A stretch of DNA of 14,922 nt from an uncultured Arcobacter sp. GTDB taxonomy: Bacteria; Campylobacterota; Campylobacteria; Campylobacterales; Arcobacteraceae. The notes beneath the pieces were generated by a model. The model was not told the origin of the DNA. It ran no database searches and saw nothing but the letters and a program-made list of their open reading frames with translations. The stretch covers positions 1 to 14,922 of the forward strand of contig CAJXII010000021.1 of the NCBI GenBank assembly GCA_913054415.1, written 5' to 3'. Below, in pieces: positions 1 through 6,549 of this stretch. Made by a program: the position numbers and the translations under genes. Each line of letters opens with the position of its first letter. Positions within the stretch are counted from its first letter, which is position 1.

Positions 1-678
1 TTCTGGTGCATTTGGGAAAGTACTAACACTCATTAATACTTTATCTCCTCTTTTTAAATCAATTGAACTAAGTGCTAATGAAATTGCAGCCGATGCATTG
101 ACAACTGAAATTGCATATTTAACCCCTAGATATTTTTTAATTTCATTTTCAAAAAATATCCAAAATTGTTGTATTTTATTATCTCTTTTTTGGATTTTTG
201 CTATTTTATTAAACATCATAAATTTTGAAAACTCTTTAAAATATACTTCATGGACCCCCTCTTTTAAAAATTGAGTTTTATATTTTTCTAAACTTGGCAT
301 CATTAAATTATATATTTTAGTATCATATTCAAATGTTAAAAAATTAAAAGCATCAAAAATATTTTTTTTGACTCTTTTTTTTGATTGAGGAAGATATATA
401 TATTCATCATAAGATATTACATTGTTTTGATTATATTGATTTTCTAAAAACGAAGCTATATATTTTCTAATAGATAAATATTCTTTTTGGATTGTGATAT
501 AGTTTATTCCTAGCTTTTGTTTCGCTTGATTGATTGTATAGTTTTCACAAAAACATTTTATGATGTTTTGTTTTTGACTAAGTTTTTTTGGACTAAATTT
601 TCTTTTGCACTTTGCACATTTTAGTTGTTTTGTGTTTAAAGTGTAAAGTTTAGTATGGTTACAATATATACATCTCAT
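1..678 (-). CDS. Zinc-ribbon/HTH transposase-like domain fused to a DegT-family aminotransferase (partial)
   Basis: Read on the minus strand from ATG at 678, the frame stays open for 226 codons to the window edge, so the C-terminal part is missing. Residues 1-30 form a zinc ribbon (C3-C6 and C21-C24). Residues about 40-72 look like a helix-turn-helix. Around D91-E92 the DEYIY stretch and the following strands resemble the start of an IS1595/ISXO2-type DDE domain. From about residue 173 the sequence changes to the start of a DegT/DnrJ/EryC1/StrS PLP aminotransferase: FENEIKKYLGVKYAISV, then NASAAISLAL, GDKVLMSVSTF. There is no frameshift or stop between the halves. The catalytic lysine lies outside the window. 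The fusion could be a regulator built from an aminotransferase or an enzyme with a nucleic-acid-binding domain; the function is inferred only. A -10 box six bases upstream suggests a leaderless transcript. Confidence 0.7.
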   Translation of the reverse strand, partial: MRCIYCNHTKLYTLNTKQLKCAKCKRKFSPKKLSQKQNIIKCFCENYTINQAKQKLGINYITIQKEYLSIRKYIASFLENQYNQNNVISYDEYIYLPQSKKRVKKNIFDAFNFLTFEYDTKIYNLMMPSLEKYKTQFLKEGVHEVYFKEFSKFMMFNKIAKIQKRDNKIQQFWIFFENEIKKYLGVKYAISVVNASAAISLALSSIDLKRGDKVLMSVSTFPNAPE

Positions 679-684
679 ATTGAT

Positions 685-693
685 ATTATAGCA
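685..693 (-). promoter_or_regulatory. Extended -10 promoter of the zinc-ribbon/aminotransferase gene
   Basis: On the minus strand the sequence reads TGCTATAAT, a perfect extended -10. Only six bases separate the hexamer from the ATG at 678, so transcription should start at or next to the start codon. No Shine-Dalgarno-like sequence is present. Confidence 0.6.
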
Positions 694-757
694 TAATTTA
701 GTCCCAAAAATATATAAGACAACAAAAAACTTATTTTATTTTTATATCTTTTTGTAT

Positions 758-976
758 ATGATACGAATAATTATTCATTTTATAGATGGTAAAAGAGTAG
801 ATTTTACACTTGTATTGGCTTTTACATCTTGGGTTATGTGAATTTTTGTAGGATTTGGTGCAGTTATATTATATATAAATCAAAATTTATCAAATAATAA
901 AAAAAATATAAGAAGAATTTTTGCAACTGCAGAGGTAATATCAGTAGCAGTTAGAACAAATATGCTTTTAGGCTAA
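758..976 (+). pseudogene. Small membrane-protein frame interrupted by an in-frame UGA
   Basis: A frame from ATG 758 to TAA 974-976 encodes about 72 residues but has TGA at 839-841 (codon 28). Before the stop it reads FIDGKRVDFTLVLAFTSWVM. After it comes IFVGFGAVILYINQNL and a basic tail ending in RTNMLLG. The two halves together make one coherent hydrophobic segment across the stop, as expected if a tryptophan TGG became TGA by one base change. UGA is a true stop elsewhere in the window (cbiM, hypD). No ribosome-binding site is clear, so the true start is uncertain. It lies directly upstream of hypB. I do not recognise the family. It is either a decayed gene, a sequence error, or unrelated AT-rich sequence. 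Confidence 0.4.
765..776. promoter_or_regulatory. Perfect 12-base palindrome, candidate operator
   Basis: GAATAATTATTC is a perfect inverted repeat. It lies in the divergent region between the left-edge gene and hypB. It sits three bases after a -10-like TATGAT (757-762), where a plus-strand transcription start would be expected. The position and symmetry fit a repressor site; NikR or Fur are candidates because of the nickel genes downstream. The regulator is a guess, and short AT palindromes arise by chance in such DNA. Confidence 0.3.
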
Positions 977-996
977 AATAATTACAGGAGAAATAT

Positions 997-1746
997 ATGT
1001 GTGCAGATTGCGGTTGTAGTATAACAGAACATCACCATCATCATCATGATGATGAAGATAAAATGGCGGGGGTCCATGCAAATCCTCAATTAAATGATAA
1101 AAAAACAGTAGATGTGATTAAAAAAATCTTAGATAAAAATGATCATGAAGCAGGACACAATAGAGAACATTTTGAAAAAAACAATATCTTAGCTATAAAT
1201 CTTATGTCTAGTCCAGGTGCAGGGAAAACTACACTTTTAGAAAATCTTGTAAGTATTGCTGATTTTAAATTTGCAGTAGTTGAGGGTGATTTAGAAACTA
1301 GCAAAGATGCACAAAGATTGGAAGAAAAAGGTATTCAAGCTCATCAAATTCAAACAGGGAGTGCTTGTCATCTTGATGCTTTTATGGTGCATAAAGCTCT
1401 CCATCATATCAATATGGATAATATAGATGTATGTTTTGTGGAAAATGTAGGTAATCTTGTATGTCCAGCTAGTTATGATGTAGGAACTCATTTAAATATA
1501 GTATTAGTTAGTATCCCTGAAGGTGAAGATAAGATAGCAAAATATCCTGTGATGTTTAGAAGTGCAGATTTGATTCTTTTTACTAAAACAGACCTGCTTC
1601 CATATTTCAATTATGATATAGAGAGAGAAAAAGAGACGGCTAGAAAACTAAAACCAAATGTAGATATACTTGAAGTAAATATTAACGATATCGAATCTTT
1701 AAAAACAGTAGTGAATTGGATAGAGTTTAAAAGGGGGCTTAGATAA
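997..1746 (+). CDS. hypB: Hydrogenase nickel-insertion GTPase HypB
   Basis: HypB is a cytoplasmic GTPase that works with HypA to deliver nickel to the large subunit of [NiFe]-hydrogenases. The N-terminus has the high-affinity nickel motif MCADCGC (C2, C5, C7), followed by six histidines at 12-17 and an acidic patch. The P-loop is SSPGAGKTT at about 71-79. C124-H125 (SACHLDA) and C156 (NLVCPA) match the known metal site of the GTPase domain. The guanine-specificity motif is TKTD at 196-199. At 249 residues the length is normal. The start is supported by AGGAG six bases before the ATG. The stop overlaps the hypC start (TAATG). The histidine run suggests nickel storage as well as delivery. Confidence 0.97.
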   Translation: MCADCGCSITEHHHHHHDDEDKMAGVHANPQLNDKKTVDVIKKILDKNDHEAGHNREHFEKNNILAINLMSSPGAGKTTLLENLVSIADFKFAVVEGDLETSKDAQRLEEKGIQAHQIQTGSACHLDAFMVHKALHHINMDNIDVCFVENVGNLVCPASYDVGTHLNIVLVSIPEGEDKIAKYPVMFRSADLILFTKTDLLPYFNYDIEREKETARKLKPNVDILEVNINDIESLKTVVNWIEFKRGLR

Positions 1747-2039
1747 TGTGTCTTTCAATTCCTAGTAAAGTTGTAAAAATAGATAAAGAGAAAAATATAG
1801 CCACAGTTGATACTATGGGTGTAAAAAGGGAAGCTGGACTTGACTTAATGGAAGAAGGTAGTGTTAAAATTGGTGATTATGTGCTTCTTCATATAGGTTT
1901 TGTGATGGAAAAGATAGATGAATCATATGCACTAGAAGCTTTGGAAACATATCAAGAGATACTTGATAAAATGAATGAAGAGGATAGGCAAAGAGCCATA
2001 CTTGAAGATGATGAGTGTCCAAATAGGGAGATTACATAA
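1746..2039 (+). CDS. hypC: Hydrogenase maturation chaperone HypC
   Basis: HypC is a small chaperone that carries the Fe(CN)2CO precursor with HypD and hands it to the hydrogenase large subunit. The protein begins MCLSIPSKV with the essential C2. The HypC-type beta-barrel motif YVLLHIGFVMEKID lies near residues 46-59. At 97 residues it is slightly long for the family because of a charged C-terminal tail. AAGGGGG about 10 bases upstream, inside hypB, acts as ribosome-binding site. The gene overlaps hypB and cbiM by one base at each end (TAATG). Unusually, its partner gene hypD is not next; the transporter genes lie between them. Confidence 0.96.
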   Translation: MCLSIPSKVVKIDKEKNIATVDTMGVKREAGLDLMEEGSVKIGDYVLLHIGFVMEKIDESYALEALETYQEILDKMNEEDRQRAILEDDECPNREIT

Positions 2040-2692
2040 TGCATATACCTGATGGATATATCTCCCCTCTTACATACGGAATCGGTTACATTGTATCTCT
2101 TCCATTATGGGCTGTTGCATTTAAAAAGCTTAAAAAAGACTTGAATGAAGAAACATTGCCACTTATAGCAACTTTGAGTGCATTATCATTTGTGATTATG
2201 ATGTTTAATATCCCTATCCCTGGTGGCACAAGCGGACATGCTTTGGGAGTTGCTATTATCTCCATCCTTTTTTCTCCTTGGATAGGTTTTTTATCTCTAT
2301 CGCTTGTTCTTTTTATTCAAGCTATTTTATTTGGAGATGGAGGGATAACATCGTTTGCCATAAATGCACTCTCTATGGGATTTTTAGGTGCATTTAGTGC
2401 AAAAATCGCTTATGATAGATTTAAATCTTATAAATATGCACCTTTTATTGCGGGTTGGGTAAGTGCTGTTGCATCCTCTATTTTAGTCGCCTTTGTACTT
2501 GGCATTCAGCCTCTTATAGCTCTTCAAGATGGTAAGCCCCTTTATTTCCCTTTTGGTTTAGATGTTACTTTTCCTGCACTTGTTGGGAGTCATATTTTAT
2601 TTTTTGGTGTAGTTGAGGGAATTTTCACTCAACTTGCCTATAAATTTTTGGTAAAACTTGAACCAAATCTTATAAAAGAGTATGCAAAATGA
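2039..2692 (+). CDS. cbiM: ECF-type nickel/cobalt transporter substrate-binding membrane protein CbiM/NikM
   Basis: The 217-residue polytopic membrane protein begins MHIPDGYISP. In CbiM/NikM proteins this N-terminus, including H2, folds inward and binds the metal ion. Several hydrophobic segments follow, and the PGGTSGHALG stretch (about residues 61-70) is a conserved family motif with another metal-ligand histidine. The location between hypC and hypD makes nickel the likely substrate (NikM), although sequence alone does not exclude cobalt. The start is coupled to the hypC stop, with AGGGAG upstream. The end overlaps the next gene (ATGA). Confidence 0.92.
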   Translation: MHIPDGYISPLTYGIGYIVSLPLWAVAFKKLKKDLNEETLPLIATLSALSFVIMMFNIPIPGGTSGHALGVAIISILFSPWIGFLSLSLVLFIQAILFGDGGITSFAINALSMGFLGAFSAKIAYDRFKSYKYAPFIAGWVSAVASSILVAFVLGIQPLIALQDGKPLYFPFGLDVTFPALVGSHILFFGVVEGIFTQLAYKFLVKLEPNLIKEYAK

Positions 2693-2973
2693 AAAAGATA
2701 TACTACTATCTCTTAGGTATTGTTTTATTGGTGCCTTTTGGTTTAATCACCCAAAACCCTGCATGGGGTGAGTGGGATGAGAGTTTTTATGAGCAAAAGC
2801 TTGGCTTCATCCCAAAAGGGATAGAAAATGCCAAAGGGGTAGGTGCTATTTTTGGTGATTATCAGACAACTTTTTTTGGAGATGTCGGCAGTTATTATTT
2901 TAGTGCTTTGGTGGGTATGGCAACTGTTTTTAGTATATTTTATCTTTTAAAAAGGTTTGTTGTTGAAAAATAA
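2689..2973 (+). CDS. Small accessory subunit of the nickel transporter, CbiN/NikN-like (PDGLE-type)
   Basis: The 94-residue protein has one hydrophobic segment at each end (about residues 4-22 and 68-88) with an extracytoplasmic loop between. The loop contains GEWDESFYEQKLGFIPKGIE. The KLGFIPKGIE part resembles the PDGLE motif of the small subunits that accompany NikM/CbiM and help metal loading. The family assignment rests on this weak motif, the topology and the position between cbiM and cbiQ. The ATG overlaps the cbiM stop by four bases, so translation is probably coupled. Confidence 0.75.
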   Translation: MKKIYYYLLGIVLLVPFGLITQNPAWGEWDESFYEQKLGFIPKGIENAKGVGAIFGDYQTTFFGDVGSYYFSALVGMATVFSIFYLLKRFVVEK

Positions 2974-3499
2974 AGTATTGTTTTTTTTACTGCTTTTTGT
3001 TGTTGTAGTTTTTACAAATATCCACTGCATAGAGATACTACTATTAAGTGGTATCTTTTTTCTGTTTTTATCACAAAAAATTGCATATAAAAGTTTTAAG
3101 GCTATATTGTTTTTTAATCTTAGTGTAACCATTGGATACCTTATCCAAAGTGCCATCCTATCAAAACCTCTTGATGATTTTTTACTAATATTCAATCTAA
3201 GAGTTTTTGACATAACCTTTATAACACTTTATGGTTTTGGTAAAATTAACATTATAGAAGCTGTAAGTTTTTCAAAATCTTTAAAGTTTCTTTTTGTGGC
3301 AACACTCTCGCAGATATCCTCGTTCAAAAAAACATACGATGATTTTATACTCTCTTTAAAAAGCAGGTCAGTTAATCCACTCTCACAAAAAAACAAAAAA
3401 GAGTTTATAAGCTCTATGTTTTACTATTTTTTAAAAAAATCTCTACACAATTCACATGAGAGAACATTAGCTCTAAAGGCAAGGGGATTTTTTGATTAA
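2957..3499 (+). CDS. cbiQ: ECF transporter T-component CbiQ/NikQ
   Basis: CbiQ is the transmembrane scaffold that couples the substrate-binding CbiM to the ATPase. Hydrophobic N-terminal segments (about residues 6-60) are followed by two cytoplasmic helices. These carry the ATPase-coupling motifs: LKSRSVN is a degenerate first copy and LKARGF at the C-terminus a classic Ala-Arg-Gly. At 180 residues it is shorter than many CbiQ proteins. There is no ATG near the start; three successive TTG codons occur at 2957, 2960 and 2963. AAAGG at 2951-2955 best fits 2960 or 2963. The gene overlaps both neighbours. Confidence 0.85.
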   Translation: MLLKNKVLFFLLLFVVVVFTNIHCIEILLLSGIFFLFLSQKIAYKSFKAILFFNLSVTIGYLIQSAILSKPLDDFLLIFNLRVFDITFITLYGFGKINIIEAVSFSKSLKFLFVATLSQISSFKKTYDDFILSLKSRSVNPLSQKNKKEFISSMFYYFLKKSLHNSHERTLALKARGFFD

Positions 3500-4250
3500 T
3501 CTTGAAAATATCAGCTACAAATATGAGTCTGAATATGCCCTTGAAAATCTTGAGTTTAAAGCTAAAGAGGGTGAAAAAATAGTCCTTTTGGGAAACAATG
3601 GAAGTGGAAAAAGCACACTTCTTAAAATCTTGGCAGGACTGATTTTTCCAAGTAGTGGCAAATACTTTTACAAAGAAAATTTGGTAGATAAAAGTTTTGT
3701 AAAAAAAAGGGTAAAAGAGTTTAGAAAAGATGTTGCCATACTTTTTCAAGACCCAGATACTCTGCTTTTCAATGCTACTGTTTATGAGGAGGTAGCTTTT
3801 GGTATAAAGCAGTTGGGTTTGGATGTAGATGTAAAAGAGATTGCCAAAAGGTTTGAGATAGAGCATCTTTTAGATAAAAACCCCCTAAAGTTAAGTGGTG
3901 GAGAGAAACAAAAAGTTGCATTTTGTGCTATTTTTGCAACAAACCCAACCCTTTTGCTACTTGATGAACCAACAGCAAATTTGGATCCTAAAACAACAGG
4001 TTGGTTTATAGATTTTTTATATAATTTAGATGTAACTACTATCATATCGACACACAATCTAAGTCTTGCTTATGAGCTTGGCAACAGAGCTATAGTTATA
4101 GATGAGAGTCATAGTATTATTTATGATGGGGATATAAAAGCTCTTTTTCAAAATGAGCAGATACTTTTAAAAGCAAACTTGATGCATAAGCATAAACATA
4201 AACACAGTGATGTTTTTCATTCACATTTTCACATTCACGATTGGAGTTAA
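3492..4250 (+). CDS. cbiO: ECF transporter ATPase CbiO/NikO with a histidine-rich tail
   Basis: This ABC ATPase powers the nickel/cobalt uptake complex. It shows Walker A (GNNGSGKST, about residues 34-42), the Q-loop (LFQDPD), the ABC signature LSGGEKQ, Walker B (LLLLDEPTANLDP) and the H-loop (STHN). The last 22 residues contain eight histidines, starting MHKHKHKH, which is not part of the core fold and could buffer metal at the cytoplasmic exit. The start is TTG at 3492 with AAGGGGA upstream, overlapping cbiQ by eight bases; an ATT or later start is less likely. At 252 residues the length is normal. Confidence 0.93.
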   Translation: MINLENISYKYESEYALENLEFKAKEGEKIVLLGNNGSGKSTLLKILAGLIFPSSGKYFYKENLVDKSFVKKRVKEFRKDVAILFQDPDTLLFNATVYEEVAFGIKQLGLDVDVKEIAKRFEIEHLLDKNPLKLSGGEKQKVAFCAIFATNPTLLLLDEPTANLDPKTTGWFIDFLYNLDVTTIISTHNLSLAYELGNRAIVIDESHSIIYDGDIKALFQNEQILLKANLMHKHKHKHSDVFHSHFHIHDWS

Positions 4251-4253
4251 TAA

Positions 4254-5396
4254 ATGGAGTTAGAGTTAAAAAACCTATATGATGATTTTAGAGATGGCAA
4301 CACTATCAAAGCCTATGCGAAGCTTATTGAAGAGGAATCTAAAAAACTTCAAAAGCCTATAAATATTATGGAGGTATGTGGTGGGCATACTCATACTATT
4401 ATGAAGTTTGGATTACCTCAGTTGATGCCTGATAATATAAAGTTTATACATGGTCCTGGTTGTCCCGTGTGCATTATGCCAAAGCATAGAATTGATCATG
4501 CTTATACTTTAGCACTTCAAGATGATGTGATTTTAGTAACACTTGGGGATATGATAAAAGTGCCTGGAAGTAATGGAAGCTTACAAGATGCAAGAAGTAA
4601 AGGGGCAGATGTTCGATTTGTATATAGTCCAATGGAATGTATAAAAATAGCAAATGAAAATCAAGATAAAAAAGTAGTATTTTTTGCTATTGGATTTGAG
4701 ACAACTACCCCAATGACTGCAGCACTTGTAGATGTAGTGATAAAAAAAGATATAAAAAATATATTTTTTCATATCAATCATGTAACAGTTCCAGAAGTTA
4801 TGGTAGAATTAATAGACAGTCGTGATGTACATGTGGATAGCTACAATAATCAAATAGATGCATTTTTAGGACCAAGCCATGTAAGTGTAATAAGCGGTAG
4901 TAAAATTTATGATAAATTTCCGAAAGAATACAATCGCCCAGTTGTAGTTACTGGATTTGAACCAGTTGATATGATGGAGGGTGTTTTGATGATAATTAAA
5001 CAATTCACTCAAGGAAGATGTGAAAATGAGATACAATACAAAAGAGTAGTATCATATGATGGAAACCTAAAAGCACAAGAGCTTATAAATAAATATTTTG
5101 ATAAGGTAAGTCTTTTTAAATGGAGAGGATTAGGAAATGTGCCTGATAGTGGATTAAAATTAAAAGATAAGTTTAGTAAAATAGATGCAGAAATTATATA
5201 TAAAGATATACTTCCAATTCAAGAGATAGAAGATCATAAGCTTTGTATTTGTGGTGATATTTTAAGAGGTATGGCACATCCAACAGAATGCACAATATTT
5301 GGAACTGCTTGTAAACCAAATAAACCTATTGGAAGTTGTATGGTTAGTAGTGAAGGTGCTTGTGCAGCTTATTATAAATATGGAAATTTGATATGA
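4254..5396 (+). CDS. hypD: Hydrogenase maturation Fe-S protein HypD
   Basis: HypD is the iron-sulfur scaffold on which the Fe(CN)2CO group is assembled, in complex with HypC and HypE. Conserved motifs are all present: CGGHTH at 42-47, GPGCPVC at 67-73, and the C-terminal cysteine set (CICGDILRGMAHPTEC, FGTAC, GSCMVSSEGAC) that holds the [4Fe-4S] cluster. At 380 residues it is full length. GGAG about seven bases before the ATG supports the start. It follows cbiO by three bases and is separated from hypE by 135 bases. Confidence 0.97.
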   Translation: MELELKNLYDDFRDGNTIKAYAKLIEEESKKLQKPINIMEVCGGHTHTIMKFGLPQLMPDNIKFIHGPGCPVCIMPKHRIDHAYTLALQDDVILVTLGDMIKVPGSNGSLQDARSKGADVRFVYSPMECIKIANENQDKKVVFFAIGFETTTPMTAALVDVVIKKDIKNIFFHINHVTVPEVMVELIDSRDVHVDSYNNQIDAFLGPSHVSVISGSKIYDKFPKEYNRPVVVTGFEPVDMMEGVLMIIKQFTQGRCENEIQYKRVVSYDGNLKAQELINKYFDKVSLFKWRGLGNVPDSGLKLKDKFSKIDAEIIYKDILPIQEIEDHKLCICGDILRGMAHPTECTIFGTACKPNKPIGSCMVSSEGACAAYYKYGNLI

Positions 5397-5467
5397 AAAA
5401 GGGCTATGAAATTAGTTATAACTCTTTATTCAATATAATTTTATTACTACTAGCAACAGAATTATAA
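5393..5467 (+). CDS. Possible 24-residue hydrophobic peptide
   Basis: An ATG overlaps the hypD stop (ATGA), opening a 24-codon frame, beginning MKKGYEISYN and followed by a hydrophobic run LFNIILLLLATEL. The overlap and the basic start with a hydrophobic end fit a small membrane peptide coupled to hypD. In DNA this AT-rich, such a frame is easily accidental. It occupies half of the hypD-hypE gap. I know of no homologue. Confidence 0.2.
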   Translation: MKKGYEISYNSLFNIILLLLATEL

Positions 5468-5531
5468 GTATGAAACTATATTCACATAAAAGAATTATAT
5501 TAAAATAAAAAATAAAAATCAAGGGATAAAA

Positions 5532-6527
5532 ATGCAAAAAAATATAACATTGTCTATGGGAAATGGTGGAGAAGAAAATAATGAACTTATTACAAATATA
5601 TTTTATAAATATTTTAAAAATGATATATTAAGTAAATCTGAGGATGCGGCAGTATTAAAAGTTGAACAAAATATAGCTTATAGCACAGATAGTTTTACGG
5701 TTAGTCCATTATTTTTTAATGGAGCAGATATAGGTAAATTAGCAGTTTGTGGAACTTGTAATGATCTAGCTATGATGGGAGCTAAGCCAAAATATCTAAC
5801 TGTTGGTGTGATTATCGAAGAGGGATTTAGCACTAGAGATTTAGAAAAAATAGTGCGAAGTATGAAAAAAGAGCTTGAGACGAATGAAGTAATCATTGTA
5901 AGTGGTGATACAAAAGTTATGCCAAAAGGAACTATTGATAAAATTATTATAAATACAAGTGGAATAGGTGAGATTCAATACGAAGGTATTAGTTCAAATA
6001 ATATCACGAGTGAAGATCTGATTTTAGTAAGTCGAGATATAGGAGCTCACGGTGCAACAATATTTTGTGCAAGAGAAGGGATTGAGCTTGAAAGTGAATT
6101 AAAATCTGATTGTGCTTCACTCTACCCAATAGTTCAAGAGCTTATTAATAGTGGTGTTAAAATCACCGCTCTAAGAGATGCTACAAGAGGAGGTGTTAGT
6201 GCCGTATTAAATGAGTGGGCAAAACAAAGCAATATTTGTATAGAAGTAGATGAAGATAAAATACCAGTATCACAAGAGGTGCAAGGAATTTGTGAGATGT
6301 TGGGATTTGAAGCAACTGCTTTAGCAAATGAGGGGACATTTTGTTTGGCAATTCCTGAAGATAATGCTAACAAAGCACTTGATATTCTAAAAAAGTTTAA
6401 TGATAATGCAGTAATTTTAGCAAAAGTGACTAACTCTCATAATAAAAAAGTTATTTTAAATAGTAGTTATGGAACACAAAGATTTTTAGATACTCCAAGT
6501 GGTGAGTTATTGCCTAGGATTTGTTAA
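5532..6527 (+). CDS. hypE: Hydrogenase maturation protein HypE (thiocyanate-forming)
   Basis: HypE uses ATP to dehydrate a carbamoyl group, placed by HypF on its C-terminal cysteine, into a thiocyanate that supplies the cyanide ligands. The protein is a PurM/AIR-synthase-like fold of 331 residues. It has the N-terminal MGNGGEENNELI and the AIRS-type core (STDSFTVSPLFF, GTCNDLAMMGA, SGDTKVMP, RDATRGGVSAVLNEWA). It ends in the diagnostic PRIC. GGGAT lies five bases before the ATG. Unlike most of the cluster it does not overlap its upstream neighbour. hypF is not in the window. Confidence 0.97.
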   Translation: MQKNITLSMGNGGEENNELITNIFYKYFKNDILSKSEDAAVLKVEQNIAYSTDSFTVSPLFFNGADIGKLAVCGTCNDLAMMGAKPKYLTVGVIIEEGFSTRDLEKIVRSMKKELETNEVIIVSGDTKVMPKGTIDKIIINTSGIGEIQYEGISSNNITSEDLILVSRDIGAHGATIFCAREGIELESELKSDCASLYPIVQELINSGVKITALRDATRGGVSAVLNEWAKQSNICIEVDEDKIPVSQEVQGICEMLGFEATALANEGTFCLAIPEDNANKALDILKKFNDNAVILAKVTNSHNKKVILNSSYGTQRFLDTPSGELLPRIC

Positions 6528-6535
6528 TATTATTT

Positions 6536-6544
6536 TGATATAAT
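6536..6544 (+). promoter_or_regulatory. Extended -10 promoter before the ychJ-like gene
   Basis: TGATATAAT is a perfect extended -10. It starts eight bases after the hypE stop, and its hexamer ends five bases before the ATG at 6550. The expected start of transcription falls on the start codon. There is no Shine-Dalgarno sequence, so a leaderless message is likely. It could also drive hypX downstream. Confidence 0.55.
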
Positions 6545-6549
6545 TATTT

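Noticed and set aside
1..678. Complete insertion sequence at the left edge
   Set aside because: No terminal inverted repeats or target duplication are visible, and the frame changes from transposase-like to aminotransferase-like rather than continuing as a DDE domain.
839..841. In-frame TGA as a possible selenocysteine codon
   Set aside because: It falls in a hydrophobic segment with no redox motif, and I see no stable hairpin immediately downstream of the type bacterial selenocysteine insertion requires.
2947..3213. 88-codon minus-strand frame
   Set aside because: Antisense shadow of cbiQ; low-complexity composition, no ribosome-binding site and no family resemblance.
5433..5502. Inverted repeat AATATAATT / AATTATATT in the hypD-hypE spacer
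   Set aside because: The arms are pure A-T with a loop of about 50 bases; this is expected by chance in such AT-rich sequence.
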